64,000 nucleotides of DNA from Chitinophaga ginsengisoli (GCF_003014595.1 NZ_PYGK01000002.1:517555-581554); one strand, 5' to 3'. Counted from the stretch's first letter, positions 24,686-34,522 are shown. A program made the numbers and translations. Notes: generated by a model not told the origin, from the sequence alone.

Positions 24686-27196
24686 ATGAAATCTGCAACC
24701 GCAAGCATCGTGCTTGGAATGCTATGCACCGTGGCCATCGCATTACCCGCAGCTGCACAGAAACAACAGAAAGGGAAAGACACTACCACCATAAAAAAGG
24801 ACAGTGTAGCTGCGGCTTTGGCCAAATTAGCCATACCGGCAAAACCAGACGCGCTGAAGCCGTATAAAGAAGTCGTTCCACCTGGTACCATTACCACCAG
24901 CGGACTGTTTAAAGTACATAAGTCAAATGACAAATATCTCTTCGAGATACCAGATTCACTACTCGGCAGAGATATGCTGGTAGTGGGCAGGATCGCCAAA
25001 GGATCTTCTGAATTCCGCTTCTTTCTGGGTACTTATTCCGGCGATCAGATCGGGGAAAAAGTGATCCGCTTTGAGAAGGGGAATGGTAATAAGATCATGC
25101 TGAAGACGATCTCTTATAAAGAACGCTCCGCAGATAGTTCGGCCAACGGGTTATATCGTTCCCTGCTGAACAATAACCAGCAGTCTATACAAGCCGTTTT
25201 TGGCATCAAGGCCATCAACGACAGTGCAAAGAGTAGCGTAATAGAGGTAACGGATTATGTAAATTCTGACAACTCTATCCTCTTCTTTGACCCGGCACTC
25301 AAAAATCTGATGGGCCTTGCAATGATGGCGCCAGACAGATCTTACATAGAAGATATCCGTTCCTATCCGATGAATGTGGAAGTAAAGACAGTGCGCACGT
25401 ACAATTCCCGGCCTTTCCCTAATGGCGAAACCAGGACGTACAGCTTTGAGCTGAACAGCTCTATTGTATTGCTGCCGGCCATACCTATGCAGCCCCGCTT
25501 CTTTGATCCGAGGGTAGGATTCTTTGCAGATGAATACATCAACTTCGACGCTAATTCCCAGGGCATCAGGAATGAAAGCATGATCTGGAAATGGCGGCTG
25601 GAACCCAGGGAGGAAGATCTTGAAAAATATAAACGTGGGGAGCTGGTAACACCTAAACACCCGATCGTTATTTACATCGATCCATTGACGCCGAAGAAGT
25701 GGGTGCCTTACCTCATGGCTGGTATCAACGACTGGCAGGCGGCGTTTGAAACAGCAGGGTTTAAGAATGCGATCATGGCGAAAGAGGCACCTACCGACGA
25801 TAGTACCTGGAGTATTGAGGATGCCCGTCATTCTGTGCTGGTATACAAGCCGTCCAACATCGCCAATGCGATGGGACCGAGCATTAAGGATCCACGTACA
25901 GGCGAGATCCTGGAGACGCACATCAGCTGGTATCACAATGTCATGGATGTATTATACAAATGGTACTTCGTACAGGCAGGCGCTATTGATAAAAGGGCAC
26001 AGGCGCCGCAGCTACCTGATTCGCTCATGGGAGAGCTGATCCGCTTTGTTTCTTCTCATGAAGTAGGGCATACGCTAGGCTTACGCCATAACTGGGGTGC
26101 TTCGTCTACTGTACCTGTAGACAGCCTTCGCAGCAAACAGTGGGTGGAAGCAAATGGGCATACGCCTTCTATTATGGACTATGCACGTTTCAACTATGTG
26201 GCGCAACCAGAAGATAACATCGGTGCAAAAGGCATCTTCCCCCGTATCGGCGACTATGATAAATGGGCAATTGAATGGGGATACAAACTGGTGCCTGGCG
26301 CCAGCAGTGCAGCAGCAGAAACACCTGTGCTGAACAAAAGGGTGATGGAAAAACTCGCATCAGGGAAACAATACTTCTTCGGTATTGAGCGGGTGCCTAA
26401 TGACGCAAAGACACAATATGACCCAAGGAACCAGCGGGAAGACCTGGGTGACGATGCGATGAAGGCCAGCGGTTATGGTATTGCCAATCTGAAGCGAATA
26501 GAGAAACACCTGATGGAATGGACGCGCCAGCCCAATGAAGATTATTCGAAGGCAGGTGAGATGTACCTGGAGATCGTAAAACAGTTCGATCTCTACATGG
26601 GGCATGTGGCATCGCAGGTAGGTGGTATACTCACCACTCACAAGACAGTGGAACAGGCAGGTCCTGTATATGAATTTCCTTCAAAAAGCAAACAACAGCG
26701 GGCAGTAGCCTTCCTAAACGAGCAGCTTTTTACCACGCCTTCCTGGCTGGATGACAAACAGCTTGCTTCCCTGACAGCTACAGATTTTTCTGCGGTAACT
26801 GCTATACAGAAAAAGGTGTTAATGCAGCTGCTGGCTCCCGATATGATAGACAGGCTAAATATGCAGGAGGCATTTGATGCATCGAAGGCTTATACAGCGG
26901 CGCAGCTCCTGCACGATCTGAAAGCAGGTGTATTCTCTGAATTAACGGCGCATAAAGCAACAGATGCCTATCGCCGGGGCCTGCAGCGCGTATATGTAGA
27001 AAGCCTGCTGGCGGTGCTGGCGCCAACTGCAAGACTCAGTAAGGACAGCGACGTTACACCACTGATCAGGGCACATGCAAAAGAACTATTGAACGCTATA
27101 AAAACAGCTATGCCACAGATGGCAGATAGTACGACCCGCAATCATCTCCAGGACCTTTATGAACGACTGGATAACGGGTTGTACCCTAAAAAGTGA
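24686..27196 (+). CDS. Secreted zinc-dependent metalloprotease (DUF5117/DUF5118 type)
   Basis: 836 residues with a signal peptide (ASIVLGMLCTVAIALPAAAQ). The zinc site HEVGHTLGLRH (H458, E459, H462, H468) has the extended metzincin form with a third His, and an SIMDYARFNY segment follows as the Met-turn. Flanking sequence (FFLGTYSGDQIGEKVIRFEK; YIDPLTPKKWVPYLMAGIND; WQAAFETAGF) matches the large Bacteroidota zinc-dependent metalloproteases that usually accompany SusC/SusD pairs. It lies 77 bp after SusD and should be co-transcribed, supplying peptides to the transporter. A clear terminator follows. Confidence 0.94.
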   Translation: MKSATASIVLGMLCTVAIALPAAAQKQQKGKDTTTIKKDSVAAALAKLAIPAKPDALKPYKEVVPPGTITTSGLFKVHKSNDKYLFEIPDSLLGRDMLVVGRIAKGSSEFRFFLGTYSGDQIGEKVIRFEKGNGNKIMLKTISYKERSADSSANGLYRSLLNNNQQSIQAVFGIKAINDSAKSSVIEVTDYVNSDNSILFFDPALKNLMGLAMMAPDRSYIEDIRSYPMNVEVKTVRTYNSRPFPNGETRTYSFELNSSIVLLPAIPMQPRFFDPRVGFFADEYINFDANSQGIRNESMIWKWRLEPREEDLEKYKRGELVTPKHPIVIYIDPLTPKKWVPYLMAGINDWQAAFETAGFKNAIMAKEAPTDDSTWSIEDARHSVLVYKPSNIANAMGPSIKDPRTGEILETHISWYHNVMDVLYKWYFVQAGAIDKRAQAPQLPDSLMGELIRFVSSHEVGHTLGLRHNWGASSTVPVDSLRSKQWVEANGHTPSIMDYARFNYVAQPEDNIGAKGIFPRIGDYDKWAIEWGYKLVPGASSAAAETPVLNKRVMEKLASGKQYFFGIERVPNDAKTQYDPRNQREDLGDDAMKASGYGIANLKRIEKHLMEWTRQPNEDYSKAGEMYLEIVKQFDLYMGHVASQVGGILTTHKTVEQAGPVYEFPSKSKQQRAVAFLNEQLFTTPSWLDDKQLASLTATDFSAVTAIQKKVLMQLLAPDMIDRLNMQEAFDASKAYTAAQLLHDLKAGVFSELTAHKATDAYRRGLQRVYVESLLAVLAPTARLSKDSDVTPLIRAHAKELLNAIKTAMPQMADSTTRNHLQDLYERLDNGLYPKK

Positions 27197-27255
27197 TTAT
27201 TTCTCGGGCAAATATGTGGTAAAGAGCATATGAGCTCTATTAGGTGTAAACATGG

Positions 27256-27284
27256 AACGTGCGATGTCTATCGCACGTTTTTCT
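27256..27284 (+). terminator. Rho-independent terminator of the SusC-SusD-protease operon
   Basis: Perfect 9-bp stem AACGTGCGA (27256-27264) and TCGCACGTT (27271-27279), hexanucleotide loop, then TTTTCTT. It is 60 bp past the protease stop codon. Confidence 0.92.
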
Positions 27285-27457
27285 TAAGTAGTAAGTATCA
27301 GTAACCGGCGCTCATAGGGGTGCCGTTTTTTTTAATGTAACCCACAGCGCAGTGACTTTCAGGGTAAAAGATTTCGCGATATGCCTACCGGTTCTCCCCC
27401 GCAATTATTAAATTGATATTCTATTTACCACGTTCACGTTAACTTAAATTTCCTCGT

Positions 27458-30400
27458 ATGAAGAACCCAAATTACCCAACACCCACGGTGAAAAAGAGCC
27501 CATTACTTGCAGCTGTGCTCTGTCTTTCACTGTTACCCTTTGCGTCCCAGGCCCAGCGACAACTTGTCTGGGAGGAAAACTTCAACACCACCACGCTCAA
27601 TCCGCAGACATGGACCTACGAAACGGGAGATGGCTGTAACAAAGGAAATTGCGGCTGGGGGAATGCCGAGTTGGAATACTACACCAACCGCACTGAAAAT
27701 GTAAGAATTGAAAATGGTACGCTCATCATTGAAGCCCGGCGGGAAACCATGGGCGGCAAGCCTTTTACCTCAGGGCGTATCAAGACCGCAGGACGTGTAT
27801 CTTTCCGTTATGGCTCACTCGAAGCCAGGATCAAAGTACCTAACGTAGCCAATGGTCTCTGGCCTGCATTCTGGTTGCTGGGTGCCACAGGCGGTACCTG
27901 GCCGCACAACGGAGAGGTAGACATTCTTGAGATGGGATTTGCCGGCGCCATTGCTGAAGGCCGGGCCAACAGGACCGTCAGCGCAGCTACCCACTGGTGG
28001 ACTGAAAACCCGGGAGGCTACACCGGGCATGCTACCTATGCCAAGGATAGCATTCTGCAGAGCACTTCACTGAATGATGCCTATCACCTTTACAAACTGG
28101 AATGGGATCCGCATTTCCTGACCATCTTCCTGGATAACAGTCCATACTACAGGATAGACATCAGCGGAACAAATGGCTTTGATGCCTTCCGTAATCCCTT
28201 CTATATCATCCTCAACCTGGCGGTAGGTGGTAACTATCCCGGCATTACTTCCTCAGCAGGAATAACCGCGCCCCTACCCGGCCGTATGGAGGTTGACTAC
28301 ATTAAACTGTACCAGGACATTACACAGGGAGAAGAGCTTATTCTCGGCTCCAATAATGCGCCGGAAGGTAATTACGGCATCTTTACCGAGAATACACCGG
28401 TTGGTGACAAGGTGACCTTCGGACAGGACGCCAATCTCTATCTCTGGAACAACATCACCAACATCGCACCGGCGCCTACACCATTTGAAGGCAGCAATGT
28501 ATGGGCATTCCACGCCAACGCAGGTACCTGGTACGGATTGGGCGTAGCCAATGATAGTAAGAATATGAGCAACTATGCCAACGGCAGCCTTAAATTTCAT
28601 ATGAAGACCACCTCCACAGCCCCTTTCAAAGTAGGCATCGTAGCAGACGGCGTGGAAGGCTGGGTGAATTTCACCGGCACTAATGAACATGGACTGGTGA
28701 GGGACGGTCAATGGCATGAAGTGACCATTCCTGTCAGCGAGTTTGGTACGCTGGATCTCCTGCAGGTCACACAGCTGTTCATGTTCTCCGGCGATGCACC
28801 GGCTGCAGCGGCAGACTTCTATTTTGATAACATCTACTACACCGGCGGTGTGTCTGACAACCCGGCGCCCAAAGTCGCTATCACCAATATTGCCGAGGAA
28901 ACGGTATACACCACGCCGGCGTCTATCTCTATTCAGATCAGTGCAAGCGACCCGAATGGCACTATCAGCAAAGTAGACTTCTTCAATGGGGCCAACTACC
29001 TGGGAACCGTAACAGCTGCGCCCTTCAATTATACCTGGCAGACGTCTACCCAAACCATCGCAAAACTGATTGCAAAAGCGACAGACAATCAGAACAAGAC
29101 CACTACCTCCAAACCTGTTACCGTACTGGTAGCCGCACCGGGTAATACGGCACCGCAGATCAGCATCACTTCTCCTACAGCCAGCACACCATACAGAAAG
29201 CCGGCTAAAGTGGTGATCAATACCAATGTATCTGACAATGGTTTGATCTACAAGGTTGAGTTCTTTAATGGCCCCACATTACTGGCTACCCTTTCGCAGC
29301 CGCCTTATAATTTTACCTGGGAGAATGTACCACAGGGTACTTATACCATCACGGCCAGGGCCACTGACAACGGTAAGCTAAGCACCACCTCCGCCCCTGT
29401 AACTATTACCGTGCAGGATAATAAGATCCTTTCCAACCGGTATGGTATCTACAGTGAAAATACTTCCATTACAGACAAGCTGACTTATGGTCTGGATGCC
29501 AACCTCTATGTATGGAATAACCTGACCACCATTAGCGGCGCAGCGCCTTATGAAGGGACGCAGGTAATGGCCTTTACAGCAGCAGCCAATAACTGGTTTG
29601 GTTTAGGCGTAGCAAATGATGTACGCGACCTGTCACATTTCAGTAATGGTTTCCTGAAGTTCCACTTCAAAACCAGCTATCAGGGTTCTTTCCGTTTCAG
29701 CGTCATTTCGCAAACCGGAGAACAGGCCATTCAATTTGCCGCCGGTGAGCAGAAGCTGGGACTGATCAGGGACGGTCAGTGGCACGAGGTAACGATTCCC
29801 GTCAGCTCACTGACAAATGTCAACCTTGCCACCATTACGCAGGCCTTTACGTTCTCGGGAGACGCACCTGCAGCTGCTGCGAGTTTCTACATCGATAATG
29901 TATATTATGTTACACCGGATACTGTCGCAACGCAAACAAACCTGGCACTGAATAAACCGGCGGTCATTTCTTCTTATGAGAATGCCGTTTTCGGGGGGCA
30001 GAATGCGGTGGATGGTAACATCGGTACCCGCTGGTCCAGCGCCTTTAGCGACCCGCAATGGATACGTGTGGACCTGGGAGCGGATTATAACATCAACCGG
30101 GTGAAGATCACCTGGGAAACGGCCGCAGGGAAAGATTATGTTGTACAGGTATCGAATGACACTGTCAACTGGTCGCCGCTTCGCACAGTTACCAACAACA
30201 ATGTGCCAGTCAACGATTATACCGGTCTTACAGGGCATGGGCGTTATCTCCGGATATATGGCACCGCCAGAACCACAGCTTATGGTTATTCCATTTTCGA
30301 GCTGGAAGCATATGGATCATTATATACTGGTGCAGCTTTGTTAGGCAGTTCAAATCCGGTAGAAAAAACGCAGCGCACATGGAAGGCGAATCTATATCCG

Positions 30401-30625
30401 AATCCTGTTGTGAATGACAGGGTACAACTGTTCAGTAGCGAAGGTGTGAAACAGATAAGCGTAGTTGATTTGAACGGGCGTTCAATGTCTTCACAATTAT
30501 CACAGGAAGGTAAAATCTCTGGCACATATACTTTCGATGTAAGTCGTTTACCGGCGGGTGTATACTTCATGCAGCTGATGAACAAAGATCATAAGACCTT
30601 GTTGTTGAAATTCATTAAACAATAA
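27458..30625 (+). CDS. Large multimodular GH16 glucanase secreted by the type IX system
   Basis: 1055 residues. Signal peptide (LLAAVLCLSLLPFASQAQ). The GH16 domain (about 35-285) has the catalytic NGEVDILEMG, E153, D155 and E158. Then a module starts near 303 (YGIFTENTPVGDKVTFGQDA) that recurs near 660 (YGIYSENTSITDKLTYGLDA). Between the copies lie two Ig-like domains (about 470-655). After the second copy come an F5/8-type (CBM32-like) domain (about 830-960, NLALNKPAVISSYENAVFGG) and a T9SS C-terminal sorting domain (about 980-1055, NLYPNPV, LPAGVYFMQL). Likely a cell-surface beta-1,3-glucanase. The duplicated module is an unassigned carbohydrate-binding candidate. Confidence 0.93.
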   Translation: MKNPNYPTPTVKKSPLLAAVLCLSLLPFASQAQRQLVWEENFNTTTLNPQTWTYETGDGCNKGNCGWGNAELEYYTNRTENVRIENGTLIIEARRETMGGKPFTSGRIKTAGRVSFRYGSLEARIKVPNVANGLWPAFWLLGATGGTWPHNGEVDILEMGFAGAIAEGRANRTVSAATHWWTENPGGYTGHATYAKDSILQSTSLNDAYHLYKLEWDPHFLTIFLDNSPYYRIDISGTNGFDAFRNPFYIILNLAVGGNYPGITSSAGITAPLPGRMEVDYIKLYQDITQGEELILGSNNAPEGNYGIFTENTPVGDKVTFGQDANLYLWNNITNIAPAPTPFEGSNVWAFHANAGTWYGLGVANDSKNMSNYANGSLKFHMKTTSTAPFKVGIVADGVEGWVNFTGTNEHGLVRDGQWHEVTIPVSEFGTLDLLQVTQLFMFSGDAPAAAADFYFDNIYYTGGVSDNPAPKVAITNIAEETVYTTPASISIQISASDPNGTISKVDFFNGANYLGTVTAAPFNYTWQTSTQTIAKLIAKATDNQNKTTTSKPVTVLVAAPGNTAPQISITSPTASTPYRKPAKVVINTNVSDNGLIYKVEFFNGPTLLATLSQPPYNFTWENVPQGTYTITARATDNGKLSTTSAPVTITVQDNKILSNRYGIYSENTSITDKLTYGLDANLYVWNNLTTISGAAPYEGTQVMAFTAAANNWFGLGVANDVRDLSHFSNGFLKFHFKTSYQGSFRFSVISQTGEQAIQFAAGEQKLGLIRDGQWHEVTIPVSSLTNVNLATITQAFTFSGDAPAAAASFYIDNVYYVTPDTVATQTNLALNKPAVISSYENAVFGGQNAVDGNIGTRWSSAFSDPQWIRVDLGADYNINRVKITWETAAGKDYVVQVSNDTVNWSPLRTVTNNNVPVNDYTGLTGHGRYLRIYGTARTTAYGYSIFELEAYGSLYTGAALLGSSNPVEKTQRTWKANLYPNPVVNDRVQLFSSEGVKQISVVDLNGRSMSSQLSQEGKISGTYTFDVSRLPAGVYFMQLMNKDHKTLLLKFIKQ

Positions 30626-30641
30626 TCTACAATCAGTTAAG

Positions 30642-30692
30642 TAGTTGATACGTTTGCCTATCACCGTTAGGTAAACGTATCAACTATTTTTT
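30642..30692 (+). terminator. Rho-independent terminator of the T9SS GH16 gene
   Basis: Stem of 19 bp with one G-T pair, TAGTTGATACGTTTGCCTA (30642-30660) and its complement at 30668-30686, followed by a run of six T. It lies 17 bp past the stop codon. Confidence 0.92.
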
Positions 30693-30892
30693 GAGATAGT
30701 ATACTAAACTGGTCTACTTGCATTAGTATAACTTCAAAAGTTCATTCATCGATAATGTAAGTATCAAACTTATGTTGTAAATTTCGTTGTCAAAAAAATA
30801 ACCTTATTCTGTATTTTATTTATCACTCCCTAAACCATATTCTAAACCGTCAATAATCATAATTCTAGTTCACAAAAAACCATTTAAACACA

Positions 30893-33800
30893 ATGAAGAA
30901 AAACCTGCTGCTTAGGTTTCATAAGCATCTGCTAACAGCATGCTGTGGAATCGGTATGTTCCTGGCGGGCGCAAACAGCGCTTACAGCCAGTTGCCAACT
31001 GGGTTTGTCCAGAAAAAGTTAACCGGCGACGTTATCAATGAAGCTACTGCTCTGGCCCATGCTCCGGATGGCAGAATTTTTATCGCAGAACGCGGAGGTA
31101 ATGTGAAAGTGTTCCTGAACGGAACCGTCACTACCGTACATTCTGTGCAAACCGTTACTGATGCCGAACAGGGATTATTAGGCATCACCCTACACCCGCA
31201 GTTTGCCACCAATGGTAAGTTTTACATTTTCTACACGAACCCGGAAATGACACGTCATTACATTGATGCAGTCACCATCACCACTACCAACCAGGTAACG
31301 TCTGTTAACCGGATACTGGAACTTGATCCGATTATCAACGGTGCACACAATGGCGGTGCGCTGCTGTTCCGTCAGGGTCTGCTCTATGTTGCTGTTGGAG
31401 AAAGTAACTCTTCCGTTGAATCTCCCAAGCTGGATACTTACCGCGGCAAGATCCTGCGTCTGACAGAAGACGGTCAGCCGGCGCCTGGCAATCCTTATTA
31501 CGATGTAGCTGGTGCTAGTCGCCAGCAAAGAAGCATCTGGGCACGCGGTCTGAGAAATCCATGGAAAATGGCCCTCGACCCTGTATCTCAGAAGATCTTT
31601 GTAGTAGACGTAGGTGGCGATTATGAAGAGATCAACGACGTCACCACTCCTGATGCCAGCAAGGGTTATAACTATGGTTGGAGCCAGGATGGTAAATCCG
31701 GTCCTCAACAGGCTGCAGGTACTATCACGGGTGTATATTATTACGACCATAGTGATGACAAGGGAGGATGCGCCATTACATCCGGCGTGTTCTTTAATCC
31801 GCCAGCTACCAACTATCCACCAGAATACCGTAACAAGTTCTTCTTCACCGACTGGTGCAGGGATTGGTACAGATTCGTGGATGTTAACAACCTGACACCG
31901 GCATCTCAGTATACTGAGTTTGCTTCGAAAGGTTTCGGACGTATTTTAGGAACAAGTGTTGGCCTGGACGGCAACATTTATTATATACAATATGGTACAA
32001 ATGGTAGCCTATGGAGAGTTGAATACAATAATAACCAGGCCCCGACTATCGTAAACCAGCCGGTAAGTGCAACAGTGACTGCAGGAGATCCTGTACAGTT
32101 TTCGGTGAGCGCTTCAGGTGGTATTCCGATGTCGTTCCAGTGGCAGAAAAACGGGGTGAACATCTCGGGTGCAACATCGAGCACTTTCTCTATTGCACAA
32201 ACCATCCGCGCGGATTCTGGCCTCTACCGTTGTGTGGTGATCAATCACATTGACACAGCGATCAGTACTGCGGCCAAGCTGACCGTACTGCCTTTCAATG
32301 CAAGACCAGTTCCGCACATCAGCGCACCAACCGGTGATGTAAAATGGAGCGTAGGTACTGTAGTGAACTTCTCTGGTACCGCTACGGACACTGAAGATGG
32401 TACATTGCCAGCATCAGCATACCGCTGGGAGCTCCGTTTCTTCCATAAGGATACAGAGACAAGTGAGCATTGGCATCCTGGTCCTACCCTGCCTGCAGGT
32501 ATCAAGTCAGGTTCTTTCACCGCAGATAATCTTGGCGAATCTTCTCCGAATATCTGGTTCCGCCTGCTCCTGACCGTTACAGATTCCAATGGCCGTACAG
32601 GTGTTGATTCTGTAGATATCTTCCCTAACAAGGTACAGGTAACTGTAAACTCCAATGTTCCGGGTCTTCAGGTAGTATTAGGTAAAGAAGCCGCTACTCC
32701 ATTCACCAAGACAATGGTAGTAAACGCACTCACCACGCTGCAGGCTATCTCACCTCAGGTGCTGGGCGACACAACCTATACATTTGTATCGTGGGCGCAT
32801 GGCGGAGATACTTTACAGTCTATCCGTGTTCCGGCGGTTAATACAACCTATGCCGTTACCTATAAAGCAACTGGTTCCCGTCAGAATCCTTTCCCTGCCG
32901 GTACTGCTCCACGCGCTATACCTGGCAAGATCGAGATCGAAGACTTCGATTCCGGTGGTGAAGGTATCGCCTATCACGATGAAAGTGCTGCCAATCAGGG
33001 TAATCAATACCGTACCAATGAAGGGGTAGACCTGGAAAACTGCTCAGAAGGTGGTTATAACATCGGCTACGTGAACAACGGCGAATGGCTGGAATACTCT
33101 GTTAATGTCACTGTCCCAGGTAAATATACCTTTGCGGCACGTGTTGCCAATCCAGGTACAGCCAAAACCCTCCATGTAGAACTGGACGGACAGAACATCA
33201 CTGGTCCTGTTACCGTACCTGCTACTGGTGGTTTCCAGGCATGGCAGACCGTTTCTGCTACTACCACTACTGCATTACCAGCCGGTAACCATGTAGTACG
33301 TATCGTACTTGAAGCAAACGACTTCAACGTAAACTACTTCACTTTTGCCCTGGCTATCGGCGATGCGCCGACTGTGAACATCACTGCTCCTGCCAACGGC
33401 GACATATTCTTAAGCAATTCAGACATCCTGCTCAAAGCTGACGCTGCTGATACAGATGGTACGGTGAAGAAAGTGGAGTTCTTCCAGGGTGCAACCAAGA
33501 TCGGTGAAGACACAACCAGCCCATATCAATTCCTGTGGACAGGTGTACCTACCGGTGCTTACAGCATCACTGCCAAAGCTACAGACAACAACCAGATGAC
33601 AACTACTTCTACTCCTGTTGCCATTAATGTATCTGCTGCTCCTGTTCAAAAGAACATCCCTGGCCGTATCGAGGCGGAAGATTTCGATGCTATGGACGGC
33701 ATCGGTACAGAAGGTTGTGCTGACGTTGGCGGTGGCCAGAATATCGGCTGGGTTGGAACCGGCGACTGGATGGACTACAACGTAAATGTTGCTTCGGCCG

Positions 33801-34288
33801 GTACCTATAACGTAGCCTTCCGCGTAGCCAGCGCTCCGGGTGGTGGTCAGCTGCAATTACAGTCTGGTACGAACGTACTGACAACCGTTGATGTAGAAGC
33901 CACCGGTGGATGGCAGTCATGGGTAACCAAGACCGCTACCGTTACGCTCACTGCAGGTAGACAAACACTCCGCGTGTACGCTTCTCATGCTGACTTTAAC
34001 CTGAACTGGTTCGAATTCAGCGTACCTGCACAGACCCTGGCGATCAGCAAACCAGCTGTTTCCGAGCCCGTGATCAGAGTGTACCCTAACCCGGTAACTG
34101 ACCTCCTGACTGTAGGTAACGTGAAGAACGACGGACTGTTTACCATCACCAATGCCACCACTTCACAGACTGTTACTATTAAGGCTGTGAATGGTATTCT
34201 GGATGTAAGCAAACTGACACCAGGTGTTTATGTACTGAAATTTACCAATGCAGGTAAGCCTGTGGTGAAGAAATTTGTGAAGATGTAA
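30893..34288 (+). CDS. PQQ-type soluble sugar dehydrogenase fused to Ig-like and CBM6 modules, T9SS-secreted
   Basis: 1131 residues with a signal peptide ending AGANSAYSQ. The N-terminal six-bladed propeller (about 36-380) matches the glucose/sorbosone dehydrogenase family (GLLGITLHPQFATNGKFYIF; LLYVAVGESNS; GLRNPWKMALDP; VDVGGDYEEIND). Modules follow: an I-set-like domain (about 385-465), a PKD-like region, a CBM6 (about 680-822, EDFDSGGEGIAYHDESAANQ), an Ig-like domain (830-912), a second CBM6 (about 920-1040, IEAEDFDAMDGIGTEGCADV) and a T9SS sorting domain (RVYPNPVTDLLTVG, LTPGVYVLKF). It probably oxidises sugar ends on bound polysaccharide outside the cell. The cofactor PQQ is assumed from family. 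Confidence 0.9.
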   Translation: MKKNLLLRFHKHLLTACCGIGMFLAGANSAYSQLPTGFVQKKLTGDVINEATALAHAPDGRIFIAERGGNVKVFLNGTVTTVHSVQTVTDAEQGLLGITLHPQFATNGKFYIFYTNPEMTRHYIDAVTITTTNQVTSVNRILELDPIINGAHNGGALLFRQGLLYVAVGESNSSVESPKLDTYRGKILRLTEDGQPAPGNPYYDVAGASRQQRSIWARGLRNPWKMALDPVSQKIFVVDVGGDYEEINDVTTPDASKGYNYGWSQDGKSGPQQAAGTITGVYYYDHSDDKGGCAITSGVFFNPPATNYPPEYRNKFFFTDWCRDWYRFVDVNNLTPASQYTEFASKGFGRILGTSVGLDGNIYYIQYGTNGSLWRVEYNNNQAPTIVNQPVSATVTAGDPVQFSVSASGGIPMSFQWQKNGVNISGATSSTFSIAQTIRADSGLYRCVVINHIDTAISTAAKLTVLPFNARPVPHISAPTGDVKWSVGTVVNFSGTATDTEDGTLPASAYRWELRFFHKDTETSEHWHPGPTLPAGIKSGSFTADNLGESSPNIWFRLLLTVTDSNGRTGVDSVDIFPNKVQVTVNSNVPGLQVVLGKEAATPFTKTMVVNALTTLQAISPQVLGDTTYTFVSWAHGGDTLQSIRVPAVNTTYAVTYKATGSRQNPFPAGTAPRAIPGKIEIEDFDSGGEGIAYHDESAANQGNQYRTNEGVDLENCSEGGYNIGYVNNGEWLEYSVNVTVPGKYTFAARVANPGTAKTLHVELDGQNITGPVTVPATGGFQAWQTVSATTTTALPAGNHVVRIVLEANDFNVNYFTFALAIGDAPTVNITAPANGDIFLSNSDILLKADAADTDGTVKKVEFFQGATKIGEDTTSPYQFLWTGVPTGAYSITAKATDNNQMTTTSTPVAINVSAAPVQKNIPGRIEAEDFDAMDGIGTEGCADVGGGQNIGWVGTGDWMDYNVNVASAGTYNVAFRVASAPGGGQLQLQSGTNVLTTVDVEATGGWQSWVTKTATVTLTAGRQTLRVYASHADFNLNWFEFSVPAQTLAISKPAVSEPVIRVYPNPVTDLLTVGNVKNDGLFTITNATTSQTVTIKAVNGILDVSKLTPGVYVLKFTNAGKPVVKKFVKM

Positions 34289-34306
34289 TAGTGTTTTAAC
34301 GTATAG

Positions 34307-34340
34307 AAAGCCGCCTCAATCACGAGGCGGCTTTTTTTAT
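34307..34340 (+). terminator. Rho-independent terminator of the sugar dehydrogenase gene
   Basis: Perfect stem AAAGCCGCCTC (34307-34317) and GAGGCGGCTTT (34324-34334) with a 6-nt loop and a T-run. It lies 19 bp past the stop and abuts the tRNA promoter. Confidence 0.95.
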
Positions 34341-34371
34341 TTTGGAGTTTAGGAATATTTGTTTAGGTTTG
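34341..34371 (+). promoter_or_regulatory. Bacteroidota-type promoter of tRNA-Lys
   Basis: TTTG at 34341-34344, a 19-base spacer, then TAGGTTTG at 34364-34371. This is an exact match to the sigma-ABfr consensus TTTG-N19/21-TAnnTTTG. The -7 element ends 14 bp before the mature tRNA start. Confidence 0.85.
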
Positions 34372-34385
34372 CACCCCGTTAGAAT

Positions 34386-34458
34386 GATTCCGTAGCTCAG
34401 TTGGTAGAGCAATACACTTTTAATGTATGGGTCCTGGGTTCGAGTCCCAGCGGGATCA
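34386..34458 (+). tRNA. tRNA-Lys (anticodon TTT)
   Basis: 73 nt. The acceptor stem is GATTCCG/CGGGATC (one G-T pair), discriminator A at 34458, no encoded CCA. D-arm GCTCAGTTGGTAGAGC, anticodon stem ATACA/TGTAT with loop CTTTTAA (anticodon 34419-34421), T-arm CTGGG-TTCGAGT-CCCAG. All arms pair. It sits at the left edge of the accessory region holding an IS66 remnant and defence genes, so it is a plausible integration target. Confidence 0.97.
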
Positions 34459-34474
34459 CACTAAATAGACAAAA

Positions 34475-34500
34475 CCTGCGATAATCGCGGGTTTTTCTTT
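34475..34500 (+). terminator. Terminator after tRNA-Lys
   Basis: Stem CCTGCGA/TCGCGGG (one G-T pair) with a 2-3 nt loop, followed by TTTTTCTTTTTT. It begins about 17 bp after the tRNA. Confidence 0.8.
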
Positions 34501-34522
34501 TTTAGTCGAGCGTTTAGTCGAG
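34501..34522. repeat. Tandem 10-bp direct repeat next to tRNA-Lys
   Basis: TTTAGTCGAG occurs at 34501-34510 and again at 34513-34522, separated by CG. Short direct repeats beside a tRNA gene can be recombinase-binding arms of an attachment site. No integrase gene or second copy was found in the window, so this reading is weak. Confidence 0.4.

Noticed and set aside
25151-25936. Long leftward open frame inside the metalloprotease gene
   Set aside because: It is an antisense shadow of a gene whose zinc motif and domains are clear.
28274-29053. Long leftward open frame inside the T9SS GH16 gene
   Set aside because: It is antisense to a strongly supported gene with low-complexity, Arg/Gly-rich content and no family match.
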